The notes beneath the pieces are model-generated. The model did no database searches. It had not been told where the DNA came from and saw only the letters and a program-made list of their open reading frames with translations. 64,000 bases of DNA from Pseudodesulfovibrio sp. Its GTDB lineage: Bacteria; Desulfobacterota; Desulfovibrionia; Desulfovibrionales; Desulfovibrionaceae. This document shows, one piece after another, positions 1-8,377 of the stretch (the first letter of the stretch is position 1; each line of letters starts with the position of its first letter). The stretch lies in assembly GCA_016342345.1 (NCBI GenBank), contig JAEINO010000001.1:186001-250000 (forward strand). Direction: 5' to 3'. A program made the translations under genes and the position numbers.

Positions 1-100
1 TGTAGCAATCCCGACTCTGACGTAGACTCTTCGATTACAAGGTAATCATGCAATCCGTCAATCTTACGAAAATATAATAATCGCAATTCCCGAAATCAAC

Positions 101-129
101 AAAAAAGTCCCCTCGCTTGCGCAAGGGGA
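101..129 (-). terminator. Rho-independent terminator of the birA-pyc operon
   Basis: A CCCCT/AGGGG stem is followed, on the minus strand, by a run of six T. It lies just past the pyruvate carboxylase stop codon. Positions 1-100 before it hold no gene that I can recognise. Confidence 0.8.
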
Positions 130-134
130 TTCAC

Positions 135-3100
135 TTACAATTTTTGACCACACTTGGGACAGAAGTTACTATCTTCATCAAGAACATCATTCTTGCATGT
201 GGGACAGATGCCCGCAACAGGTCCGAGTTCGACCAACAGTTCACCTTCCACCACCGGAATCATTTTTTTATCTTCAATGTAATTGGCAGCTTTGATCACT
301 CTACGTACCATTCCGTCAACCGGTGCCAATACGGATTTTTCCTGTTTCATGATGGAAATGTTGAACAGCTCTTCGCCCGCCTTGACCTTGTCACCAGGAC
401 GCACGTGAGTAACCCACAGATCGCCGTTGCTAGGCGATCCAACGTGATACTCATTCGCCGAATCAGCCATTTCGGTATAATCTTTGCCTCCGGTCTCAGG
501 TTCGGCGACCTTGACCTGATGACTCATGATCTCGGAGTCAAGAATGTACCGGATAACAGCCATACCATCTTCATCAGGCTCGGAAATATCCAGAATGCGC
601 ATCCTGTGGGGTTTCTTGCAATTACCCTGGAAATGCAAAACTTCACCTTTCTCTAGGCCCTCAAACCACACATCAACTGGCAAGTTGTTGATATTTCCAT
701 ATTTTTCGCAAAAATCTATGGTCTTTATGGCATCGCCTGGATGGTTGAGATACATCACGAACTCTTCATCACTCGGTTGACGATGCAGGCGCGTCTGTAA
801 TGCTTCCCTCTCGGCCTTCAGATCAACGTCAACCAATGTGGTCAACGGAGAATCCTCGGTACGCTCAACAATGGCTGCTTCCCAACCTTTGCCAAATGCG
901 GATTTATAAACCCAGTTCTCGGGGAAACCAAGAGGCAATTTACCAAATTTACCAAGTAGCAGATTTCTGAATGCATCATTGGAATCACGATACAGATCAA
1001 GTCTGGCTTCACGTTCGAGATTCGTCAAATCCTCGTCCTTACAAAGATTGACAATATCCAGAATATTCAGAAGTCTACGAACCTCTCGAGTTCCACCACG
1101 TTTGTACGCACCGGTTACAGCCAGAAATGCCGTATTCCAGGTGATCTGGGAACCAGGGGTGACATCATGATAACGAACAATTTTCCGTGTCCCCTCAAGG
1201 AATTTAAGCATGTAAGGTAATAACTTGATATACCCCTGTTTCAACGCGCCTTCCTGAGAAGAAGACGTGGCCCCACCAGGCATGCCATGACGAATAACAT
1301 CATGATCAATACCTTGGAAGAACGGTGCAGTATATCGATCATAATATGGCATGATCTGCTTAAGCTGAAAGTTTGCTGCCCGGATCATATCCTTGTCAAG
1401 ATGGGTCTTCAAACCAATCTCATCTTCAATATAAGCAGCCGTGGACAACACCTCGCCCTGACCATACCAACGAACGGATGCACCAACGGCAACATCCACA
1501 ATATGAGCACCAGCTTCGGCTGCAGCACCCATGGTCGGGACAAACAGACCATCAGTATAATGACGATGACTATGAACAACCAATTCAGGATATTTCGCGC
1601 GAATGGAACTGACAAGTTCACGCATGAATCTGGGAGGACAAACTCCCGCCATATCCTTGAGGCCGAGAATAATCAGCTTTTCGACTTTTTTCTTGCTGAC
1701 ACCGGCCACATTGGCACACATGGTGAGAATTTCATCAGTGACTGTCATGTATCGATCAACAGTAAATCCTTTAGCCCAGGACAAGGAAATAGCCGGTTCA
1801 AAGATATTCTTCCTTGAATTCATAGCCACTTCCGCAAACGGACGCATGTTTTCGATATGATTAAGGAAATCAAAGCAACGGATGATTTCGTAATGTTCGT
1901 TGATCATTTCGCCCGTCAGGCGCATGACATTCTTTGGTTGGGGCTTGTAGCCAAGCACATTGGTGGAACGAACAAGAATCTGTTTGAGTGAGGTCGGAGC
2001 AAACTTGTTCCACTCGGCAGCTTCCGTAAATGGATATGTCATGTTGGCAAGCATCGCCACATGAAAATGTGCGCCGCCTCCGTTCTCAAGAGAAAAAAAG
2101 CCGCATTTATCCAATGTCGGGCCAACAATCCTGTCCTCAGCCAAACGAAAACGGTTGCCACTGTTGGACTGAGTGATATCGCGGGTAGTGGTGTCCGTCA
2201 TGTGAACGATCCCGCTCTCGCGATCCGTACGCAAGGCGTCAAGAATGGCATCCCGGTCCATACCACGCATGAAACGCGGCTCGAACCATGTGGGTACATC
2301 CGGTGAGTCAACCAATTCGAATCGCCCGACTCTCTTGTCTTCACGACCACGATATTCACCGAGTAAAACGTACTTGTTGTAACCCAAGGCAGTAATATCG
2401 GCTATCAAACGCGTCATGCGAACAAAATCCGGCTCACGATCAGAGTAATCCATAAGTCCGGCATAATTCTGGCGAACAAAATTGGTATCATAGTCGGCTT
2501 CGACAAACTTCTTTTGCTCAATGATCTTGCTATGAAACGGGATGGTCGTCTTGAGACCACCGATCATATACTCACGCAAGGACCGCTTCATCAAGGCAAC
2601 AACTTTTTGCCAGGAACCACCATACGCTATCAACAGTGATGCCGCAGAATCGTAATTGGACGGAAAACGGTAGCCAGCACCTATGCATGAATCAATACGG
2701 ATACCCTGACCACCCGGAGATACGTATCTGGTAATACGCCCCGAGTTGGGTTCAAAATTCTTCTGCGGATCCTCGCAGTTTATGCGGCACTGCATGGCCC
2801 ACTGGTATGGCTTGGTGTCTTTTTCATTGAAACGAAGCTTTGAACCAAATGCGATCGCAATCTGCTCTTCAACCAAGTCAATGCCGTATCGACACTCGGT
2901 GATACCATGCTCGACCTGCAACCTGGTATTAACCTCAATGAGATATGGCACACCATCGGTATCCACCAAAAATTCAACCGTAGCCAAAGAATAATAGCCG
3001 ACGGCAGCAACGAGACGCTTGGAATATTCCTTGAGTCGGGTACGCAATTCATCAGTAAATTTGGGCCAGGGAGAAGGCGTGATTTCAATAAGTTTCTGGT

Positions 3101-3845
3101 GATTGCGTTGAACAGTACAATCGCGTTCATCCAAACAGAATACATTATCATGCTGATCGGCAATAACCTGTATTTCGATATGACGAACCGAAGTCAGCAG
3201 TTTCTCGACGTACAAACGCGGATTGCCAAAGGAAGCCTGAGCCAAAGCAGAAGCCTTTGAAAAAGCATTTTCAAGATCTTCTTCCTTATATACTTCATAG
3301 ATACCGCGTCCACCGCCGCCGCCTTCAGCTTTGAGCATGACGGGAAATCCGATTTCATTCGCAATTTCACGCGCTTCAGGAATAGAGACAGCACTTTCCG
3401 ATCCCGGAACAACAGGCACATCCAACTCAATGGCAAGCTTGCGGACAGCAACCTTATTTCCAAGAATATGCATGGGTTTCTGAGGAGGGCCAATAAAAAT
3501 GATACCCGCCTGTTTGCACTTGGCAGGGAAAGAATCATCTTCGGCACCAAATCCCCAACCAGGATGAATTGCAACCACATCGTTGGCTTTTGCCTCACGA
3601 ATAATCCTGTCCAAATCAAGATAAGCACGAGGATCGGAACCGAGCAGGAGCAATTCATTCGCACCGGATGATGCGGGTGACGTCTTGTCAACATCCGTGG
3701 CGGTCATAATCGCCTTGGCGTTAAACATCTCGGTAATGGAACGGCATATGCGCCTGGCCGGAATTCCCCGGTTAGCAACAAGAATCCGCTTTCCCTTGAC
3801 CTCTTCGAGTACTTTTTCAAAGGATTTCGGTTTCATGATTTTCAC
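135..3845 (-). CDS. pyc: Pyruvate carboxylase with C-terminal zinc-ribbon tail
   Basis: Biotin enzyme that carboxylates pyruvate to oxaloacetate using ATP and bicarbonate in the cytoplasm. At 1236 aa it is a single-chain form. The order is biotin carboxylase (about 1-470, with the glycine-rich ATP-grasp loop KAEGGGGGRG), carboxyltransferase (about 540-1050, with the metal-site signature TTTRDITQS), then a biotinyl carrier domain with the acceptor lysine near 1167 in IMKQE. The carrier motif differs from the common AMKM. After the carrier fold, residues about 1214-1232 carry two CxxC pairs (CPTC, CPKC), a zinc-ribbon-like tail not part of the usual enzyme; usual length is about 1150 aa. The biotin ligase gene lies 68 bp upstream on the same strand, so the two are probably co-transcribed. 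Confidence 0.96.
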   Translation of the reverse strand: MKIMKPKSFEKVLEEVKGKRILVANRGIPARRICRSITEMFNAKAIMTATDVDKTSPASSGANELLLLGSDPRAYLDLDRIIREAKANDVVAIHPGWGFGAEDDSFPAKCKQAGIIFIGPPQKPMHILGNKVAVRKLAIELDVPVVPGSESAVSIPEAREIANEIGFPVMLKAEGGGGGRGIYEVYKEEDLENAFSKASALAQASFGNPRLYVEKLLTSVRHIEIQVIADQHDNVFCLDERDCTVQRNHQKLIEITPSPWPKFTDELRTRLKEYSKRLVAAVGYYSLATVEFLVDTDGVPYLIEVNTRLQVEHGITECRYGIDLVEEQIAIAFGSKLRFNEKDTKPYQWAMQCRINCEDPQKNFEPNSGRITRYVSPGGQGIRIDSCIGAGYRFPSNYDSAASLLIAYGGSWQKVVALMKRSLREYMIGGLKTTIPFHSKIIEQKKFVEADYDTNFVRQNYAGLMDYSDREPDFVRMTRLIADITALGYNKYVLLGEYRGREDKRVGRFELVDSPDVPTWFEPRFMRGMDRDAILDALRTDRESGIVHMTDTTTRDITQSNSGNRFRLAEDRIVGPTLDKCGFFSLENGGGAHFHVAMLANMTYPFTEAAEWNKFAPTSLKQILVRSTNVLGYKPQPKNVMRLTGEMINEHYEIIRCFDFLNHIENMRPFAEVAMNSRKNIFEPAISLSWAKGFTVDRYMTVTDEILTMCANVAGVSKKKVEKLIILGLKDMAGVCPPRFMRELVSSIRAKYPELVVHSHRHYTDGLFVPTMGAAAEAGAHIVDVAVGASVRWYGQGEVLSTAAYIEDEIGLKTHLDKDMIRAANFQLKQIMPYYDRYTAPFFQGIDHDVIRHGMPGGATSSSQEGALKQGYIKLLPYMLKFLEGTRKIVRYHDVTPGSQITWNTAFLAVTGAYKRGGTREVRRLLNILDIVNLCKDEDLTNLEREARLDLYRDSNDAFRNLLLGKFGKLPLGFPENWVYKSAFGKGWEAAIVERTEDSPLTTLVDVDLKAEREALQTRLHRQPSDEEFVMYLNHPGDAIKTIDFCEKYGNINNLPVDVWFEGLEKGEVLHFQGNCKKPHRMRILDISEPDEDGMAVIRYILDSEIMSHQVKVAEPETGGKDYTEMADSANEYHVGSPSNGDLWVTHVRPGDKVKAGEELFNISIMKQEKSVLAPVDGMVRRVIKAANYIEDKKMIPVVEGELLVELGPVAGICPTCKNDVLDEDSNFCPKCGQKL

Positions 3846-3913
3846 TGGTCTCCTTGAACAGAAATGACTAAAAAGATTCTCCCGAGTTCAGTTTCGCCAT
3901 AGCGATGGAAAAA

Positions 3914-4837
3914 CTAAAGAGGAAAAATTGAACCTGAAAAAAGAACTAATTCTTTTCCATTACGGCGCAAAATAAGCCCGCCTTTTGGAGAAAGACCTGC
4001 AACTTCGGCCTCATAGGGGGTGTGGTTGCCTTCTCGGACTAGAACATGTTGGCCCATCCATGCAAGTCGATTCGCTACGATTGATATAAATTGAGCAGGC
4101 ACCAACTCGTCGAGCAAAATTTCATACATGCTTTTGCCGCGATTTACAAGAGTTTCCAAGAGGGTAAGCACACCGCCCGGCAGTTTTTTTATCGCAAGTC
4201 TTCCAGCCGGGACAGAACAATCTTCACGCATCATTTCATCCGACGGAAACTCTGCAAGGTTAAGCCCCAGGCCCAGAATAACCATTCCCTCTCTCTCTTC
4301 GATCAACATGCCTCCCACTTTACGACCTCCTTGAAGAAGATCATTCGGCCACTTTATCTGAACGTGAGCACCAACGCCTTCAAGGACTTCGGTAACGACA
4401 TAGCCAACGACCAGAGGAAGCAGATGCGGCAAGAGAATTGCCCAATCCCCCGTTGACGGAGGTAAAGGCATCACTATTGATGCGTGCAGATTCCCTGGAG
4501 ACGATACCCAGGGGCGACGAAGCTGCCCCCTCCCGTTGGATTGCTCAACAGAAACAATTGCGCCCCACTCTCCAAGAATTTCATTACGAACAAGCTCTTG
4601 TGCGACTTCCATCGTACTTGTACACAGTCCTGTCACGACAATGGTTGAATCAATTGCAATGGAACTTTTCAAGAGCGAATCCATGTGAAGACAAGACGTA
4701 TCGTAGTTTTCCCATGGATCATGGGTGCAAATGTCTTCACCCCACAAAGGATGAGAATTGCTCAACATGACAATATCGATGGGCGAAACAAAACTGTCCT
4801 GCCCCGATTTCCAGAGAAAAATTCCAGGTGGCAGCAT
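3914..4837 (-). CDS. birA: Biotin--[biotin carboxyl-carrier] ligase
   Basis: Attaches biotin to the acceptor lysine of carrier domains, here most obviously the pyruvate carboxylase encoded just downstream. The 307-aa protein has the BPL_LplA catalytic fold: the biotin-binding loop SNGRGQLRRPW (about 100-110), then IKWPNDLL and GGMLIEE. No N-terminal helix-turn-helix of the E. coli repressor type is evident; the first 55 residues are of unclear role. The start at 4837 is preceded by AAGG at good spacing. Only 27 bp separate this start from the divergent gene at 4865, so each promoter must lie inside or very near the other's coding sequence. Confidence 0.93.
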   Translation of the reverse strand: MLPPGIFLWKSGQDSFVSPIDIVMLSNSHPLWGEDICTHDPWENYDTSCLHMDSLLKSSIAIDSTIVVTGLCTSTMEVAQELVRNEILGEWGAIVSVEQSNGRGQLRRPWVSSPGNLHASIVMPLPPSTGDWAILLPHLLPLVVGYVVTEVLEGVGAHVQIKWPNDLLQGGRKVGGMLIEEREGMVILGLGLNLAEFPSDEMMREDCSVPAGRLAIKKLPGGVLTLLETLVNRGKSMYEILLDELVPAQFISIVANRLAWMGQHVLVREGNHTPYEAEVAGLSPKGGLILRRNGKELVLFSGSIFPL

Positions 4838-4864
4838 GGGTTACCTTATGATAAAGATGAACAA

Positions 4865-5971
4865 ATGAAAATTTACCTTAGCGGCGGCGCAGTCCGCGAT
4901 CTTCTGCTTGGCAGAAACATTTCCGACAGAGATTACCTGGTAATGAACACGACCAGGGACAATTTTATCCGCACGTTTCCTACTGCAAAAGAAGTAGGAC
5001 GGGCCTTTCCTGTATTTCTCATAGACAAAACAGAGTTTTCTTTCCCTCGTGCCTCGTCCATCAACGAAGAATTAAAGTCCAGAGACCTGACTGTCAATGC
5101 GCAACTTCTCAATGAGGACGGAGAACTGATCTGCCACCCGAAAGGCCTTGACGATCTCCACAACCGAATTCTGAGGCCCGCCTCCAGACAATCCTTTGTC
5201 AATGACCCATTACGGGTATTCAGAGCGGCAAGATTCTGGGCTAAATTTCCCGATTTCACGCCGCATGACCAATTGATCGATGCCATGCATTCGATTGCAG
5301 CCAAGGGTCTTCTGAGCTCAATTTCACCGGATCGAATAGGCATGGAAACGCGCAAGGCTCTCAACACCCCTGCTCCCGGCAACTACATACGACTTCTGGC
5401 TCAAACAGGTTGTCTGTCTCCATGGTTTGAAGAGTTCAAGGAAAGCTTGAATATTCCAGCAGGACCTCTTCCCTATCATGACACAAACGTCCTTGAGCAC
5501 ACATGCAGGGTCATGGATTCTCTAGCTGGCAATGAAATCGACGTCTGGATGGGACTCTGTCATGACATCGGCAAGACCCTGACTTCACAAGAAGAATTCC
5601 CGCATCATCACGGACATGACAATATTGGAATTGCACCGGCAAAATCCCTGTCTCAACGCATAAGACTGCCAAACACTCATGTCGTCGCTGGTGGCAAGGC
5701 TTCCAAATGGCACATGACTGCAGCCCGATACATGGATCTCAGACCAGGTACAAAAGTCGATCTGCTCATGGACGCACACCTGTCAGGTACTCTGATATCC
5801 CTTTTCAAACTGGTTCAGGCAGATCAGGACACCAATTTTCTTACCCGCGTTGAACGCGACCTGGCTCGGATTCTCCATGTAAAACTGGCAAAAGAAGAAG
5901 TGAATCTTGGCGCACAATCAGGTAACCGCCTGCGACAACTTCGTGCTCAGGCATTAGCCAACAGACAATAA
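4865..5971 (+). CDS. cca: CCA-adding enzyme / poly(A)-polymerase family nucleotidyltransferase with HD domain
   Basis: Class II nucleotidyltransferase that adds or repairs the CCA end of tRNA. The 368-aa protein opens with the family signature SGGAVRDLLLG and the catalytic pair in SDRDYLV (about 20-27). An RNA-binding middle follows (RPASRQSFVNDPLRVFRAAR), then an HD domain with GLCHDIGK near residue 235, as in multifunctional CCA proteins with phosphatase or phosphodiesterase activity. The open frame extends upstream to 4685, but the family starts at MKIYLSGGAV, so I place the start at 4865. The ribosome-binding site is weak. Divergent from birA with a 27-bp gap. Confidence 0.88.
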   Translation: MKIYLSGGAVRDLLLGRNISDRDYLVMNTTRDNFIRTFPTAKEVGRAFPVFLIDKTEFSFPRASSINEELKSRDLTVNAQLLNEDGELICHPKGLDDLHNRILRPASRQSFVNDPLRVFRAARFWAKFPDFTPHDQLIDAMHSIAAKGLLSSISPDRIGMETRKALNTPAPGNYIRLLAQTGCLSPWFEEFKESLNIPAGPLPYHDTNVLEHTCRVMDSLAGNEIDVWMGLCHDIGKTLTSQEEFPHHHGHDNIGIAPAKSLSQRIRLPNTHVVAGGKASKWHMTAARYMDLRPGTKVDLLMDAHLSGTLISLFKLVQADQDTNFLTRVERDLARILHVKLAKEEVNLGAQSGNRLRQLRAQALANRQ

Positions 5972-6090
5972 AAATAACATATCATTTTTGACAAAATTAT
6001 CAGGAACGTATAAAAATGAATTAAATCTCATGAATAATTTCAATAAACACAAAAAAACGGCAACCAACTGATAAAAATGGAGTTTCACAA

Positions 6091-7002
6091 ATGAGGCTTG
6101 TTACACGCTCTGATTTCGACGGTCTGGTCTGCGCCACTCTGTTAAAACATCTCGACATCATCGACGACTATCTCTTTGCCCACCCCAAGGATTTGCAGGA
6201 TGGAAAAGTCGAAGTGACCAAAAAGGACGTTCTTGCTAACGTTCCCTACGTCGAAGGTTGCGGCCTCTGGTTTGATCACCACACAAGCGAACAAGAGCGC
6301 ATCGGTAAAATTGAATTCGAAGGCAAAAGCACTCCTCTCCCCAGTTGCGCTCGTGTCATCTATGATTACTACGGAGCCGAAAAATTTCCCGAATCATTCT
6401 CTTCAATGATGGAAGCTGTTGACAAGGTCGATTCAGCAAATCTGACAGCAGAAGAAATAACCAACCCCACGGGCTGGATTCTGCTCGGCTACATCATGGA
6501 CCCGCGAACAGGATTGGGCCGTTACAGGAATTACCGCATAAGCAACTATCAACTGATGCTGGACATGATTGAATACTGTCGTGTCAAGACCGTTGAAGAA
6601 ATCATGGAAATTCAAGACGTAAAGGAACGGATCGATAAATATCAGGCTGATGAAGAAAACTATATCCAAATGCTCAAAGACAACGCCACTGTGTATGGTA
6701 ATGCTGTGGTTCTTGATCTCAGAAACCAGGACCCGCTCTATTGCGGAAACCGTTTCATGATCTACAACATATTTGAGCAATCCAATATAAGTATTCGCAT
6801 TATATGGGGATTCAAAAAACAGAATATAGTCTTTACAGTCGGCCACTCCATCTTGAATCGAACCAGCAAAACAGATGTCGGCAACTTGATGCTATCTTTT
6901 GGCGGTGGAGGCCACAAGGCGGTTGGAACCTGTCAGGTTACTGAAAACGAAATGTCAGAAACCCTCAAAAAAATCTTGGATCACATTAACGCAGACGGTT
7001 AA
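6091..7002 (+). CDS. DHH-family phosphoesterase
   Basis: Predicted metal-dependent phosphoesterase of the DHH/DHHA1 superfamily (RecJ, NrnA, exopolyphosphatase relatives). The 303-aa protein has SDFDGLVCA near the N-terminus, the DHH triad in WFDHHTSE at about residue 66, and the C-terminal GGGGHKAVGT loop of DHHA1. Substrate cannot be told from sequence; oligoribonucleotides, cyclic dinucleotides and polyphosphate are all known in the family. It is preceded by GGAG and followed after 30 bp by a receiver protein in the same direction, so the two are probably one transcript. Confidence 0.85.
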   Translation: MRLVTRSDFDGLVCATLLKHLDIIDDYLFAHPKDLQDGKVEVTKKDVLANVPYVEGCGLWFDHHTSEQERIGKIEFEGKSTPLPSCARVIYDYYGAEKFPESFSSMMEAVDKVDSANLTAEEITNPTGWILLGYIMDPRTGLGRYRNYRISNYQLMLDMIEYCRVKTVEEIMEIQDVKERIDKYQADEENYIQMLKDNATVYGNAVVLDLRNQDPLYCGNRFMIYNIFEQSNISIRIIWGFKKQNIVFTVGHSILNRTSKTDVGNLMLSFGGGGHKAVGTCQVTENEMSETLKKILDHINADG

Positions 7003-7032
7003 ACCCTCTGCCCATCAAGGAGGCTTGATTCT

Positions 7033-7437
7033 GTGGCCCTCAAAAAATTTCTCATTGTAGATGATGATGAACGATTTACGGAGCTCGTAGCCAAAAAACT
7101 GGAAAAATTTGCCCAATGCGTCGTTTCCAACAGTGGTGATGATGCCTTGTTGCAATTTGAGCATCACTTACGGGAAAAAGCACCTTTTCAAGCTGTCTTC
7201 ATGGATATCGAGATGCCCAAAATGACAGGTCATGAAGTCGTCGAAAAAATGCGCGGAATTGAAAAACAAAACAAGATCGCCCCTCTGTCAGCATTCAAAC
7301 TTGTCATGCTAACTGCCCACAAAGACGTGAAAAACGTCAGCAAGTCCTTTTTCAAGGGCGGCGCAGACGCATACATTCCCAAAGAATTGATAGCAGGTAA
7401 CTTTGTTCAAGAACTTGAAAAGGCAAACATCATATAA
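7033..7437 (+). CDS. Stand-alone response-regulator receiver protein
   Basis: A CheY-like single receiver domain of 134 aa with no output domain. The acidic pocket is in VDDDE (about 8-12), the phospho-acceptor Asp in FMDIEMP (about 58) and the conserved Lys in YIPKE near the end. Translation starts at GTG behind AGGAGG. No histidine kinase is encoded nearby, so the partner is unknown; it may act by protein contact, as CheY or Spo0F do. Confidence 0.88.
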   Translation: MALKKFLIVDDDERFTELVAKKLEKFAQCVVSNSGDDALLQFEHHLREKAPFQAVFMDIEMPKMTGHEVVEKMRGIEKQNKIAPLSAFKLVMLTAHKDVKNVSKSFFKGGADAYIPKELIAGNFVQELEKANII

Positions 7438-7455
7438 TTACAAAACAAAAAACAA

Positions 7456-8229
7456 TCATTTTGTCCGCAGCAAGGCCATGGCATTAGCGATGTCCCCCCT
7501 GTGAGAAGAATAAATATCCTTACAAAATTGGCGAATGCTCGTTTTCACCTTGTACAGCGAAGGCAAATCCTGAACCACAGGCAATTTGATCGCTTCAAAA
7601 TCTATTGGTGTAAACTTCAAATCACGATCAAGCGCACACCCTTCTGTCAGGCACGCTTCACCTATTATCCTTTCTTTTTCCACCTGTACCGGGTCCATCC
7701 CTTTCACATATCTGAGCGTCCCGCTCGGAGACATGGTATTATTAATCCGTTCAACTTCGTCATTAATGTGCTCAGCCAGGGCCTTGAGACGGACATAATG
7801 AACCGTCAATCGCTTTCTTCCGCGAACCTCAGGATCAATGTAGTATACCCCGTTAAGATATTCATCCGCATTTTTTTGAAAAAGATCATATGCCCTGCAC
7901 ACGCATCGTTCGTAACGCCCCAGTTCAGTAAATGCGAAGGGCAATGAATCAAAGAAAGGCCTGACTGCCTCATTGGTAAAAGGGATGCAAGAGGGCATGA
8001 TATCAAGAGTTATATAAAAATTCAGTGCGGTTTGATGGTTGAGAAGAAGCAGATGCAACCTGGCAGCCGCCTGGGACAATTTCGGTACCCTGGTGCTGAA
8101 TTCAGACACCATCGAATGAAAAGCATCAATCATGTTATCCAGGTCTTTTCTGGCACCAAAATATGATTTGGCCATGTCCGAAACCACATCCTGCTGCAAC
8201 TGATCTGCGAAATCATTAAATCCAGACAT
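7456..8229 (-). CDS. Helical protein of unknown function
   Basis: A 257-aa cytoplasmic protein that I do not recognise. It has no signal peptide or membrane segment and reads as mostly alpha-helical, with a stretch FPDALT-free of any catalytic motif. One cysteine pair (CVCRAY, about 120) and another near ACLTEGCALD (about 205) are visible but not arranged as a zinc finger. The start at 8229 follows AGGAG at 5 bp; the open frame extends to 8244. It converges on the receiver gene with an 18-bp gap and is divergent from the acyl-CoA synthetase gene. Confidence 0.7.
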   Translation of the reverse strand: MSGFNDFADQLQQDVVSDMAKSYFGARKDLDNMIDAFHSMVSEFSTRVPKLSQAAARLHLLLLNHQTALNFYITLDIMPSCIPFTNEAVRPFFDSLPFAFTELGRYERCVCRAYDLFQKNADEYLNGVYYIDPEVRGRKRLTVHYVRLKALAEHINDEVERINNTMSPSGTLRYVKGMDPVQVEKERIIGEACLTEGCALDRDLKFTPIDFEAIKLPVVQDLPSLYKVKTSIRQFCKDIYSSHRGDIANAMALLRTK

Positions 8230-8377
8230 CGGTTCTCCTAGCACTACGCTCGATTTTACACTATAACGCTACTAACTTTTCGTCAGGCAGACCAAAAAGG
8301 TCTTTATTTCAAATCGATTTGACAGTTTATTAACCTCAATACGCCATCATCAATTTTCATCTTATCAGGAGTTGTAC

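Noticed and set aside
1287-1817. 176-aa plus-strand frame opposite pyruvate carboxylase
   Set aside because: Antisense to a clear gene, with unusual composition and no start signals.
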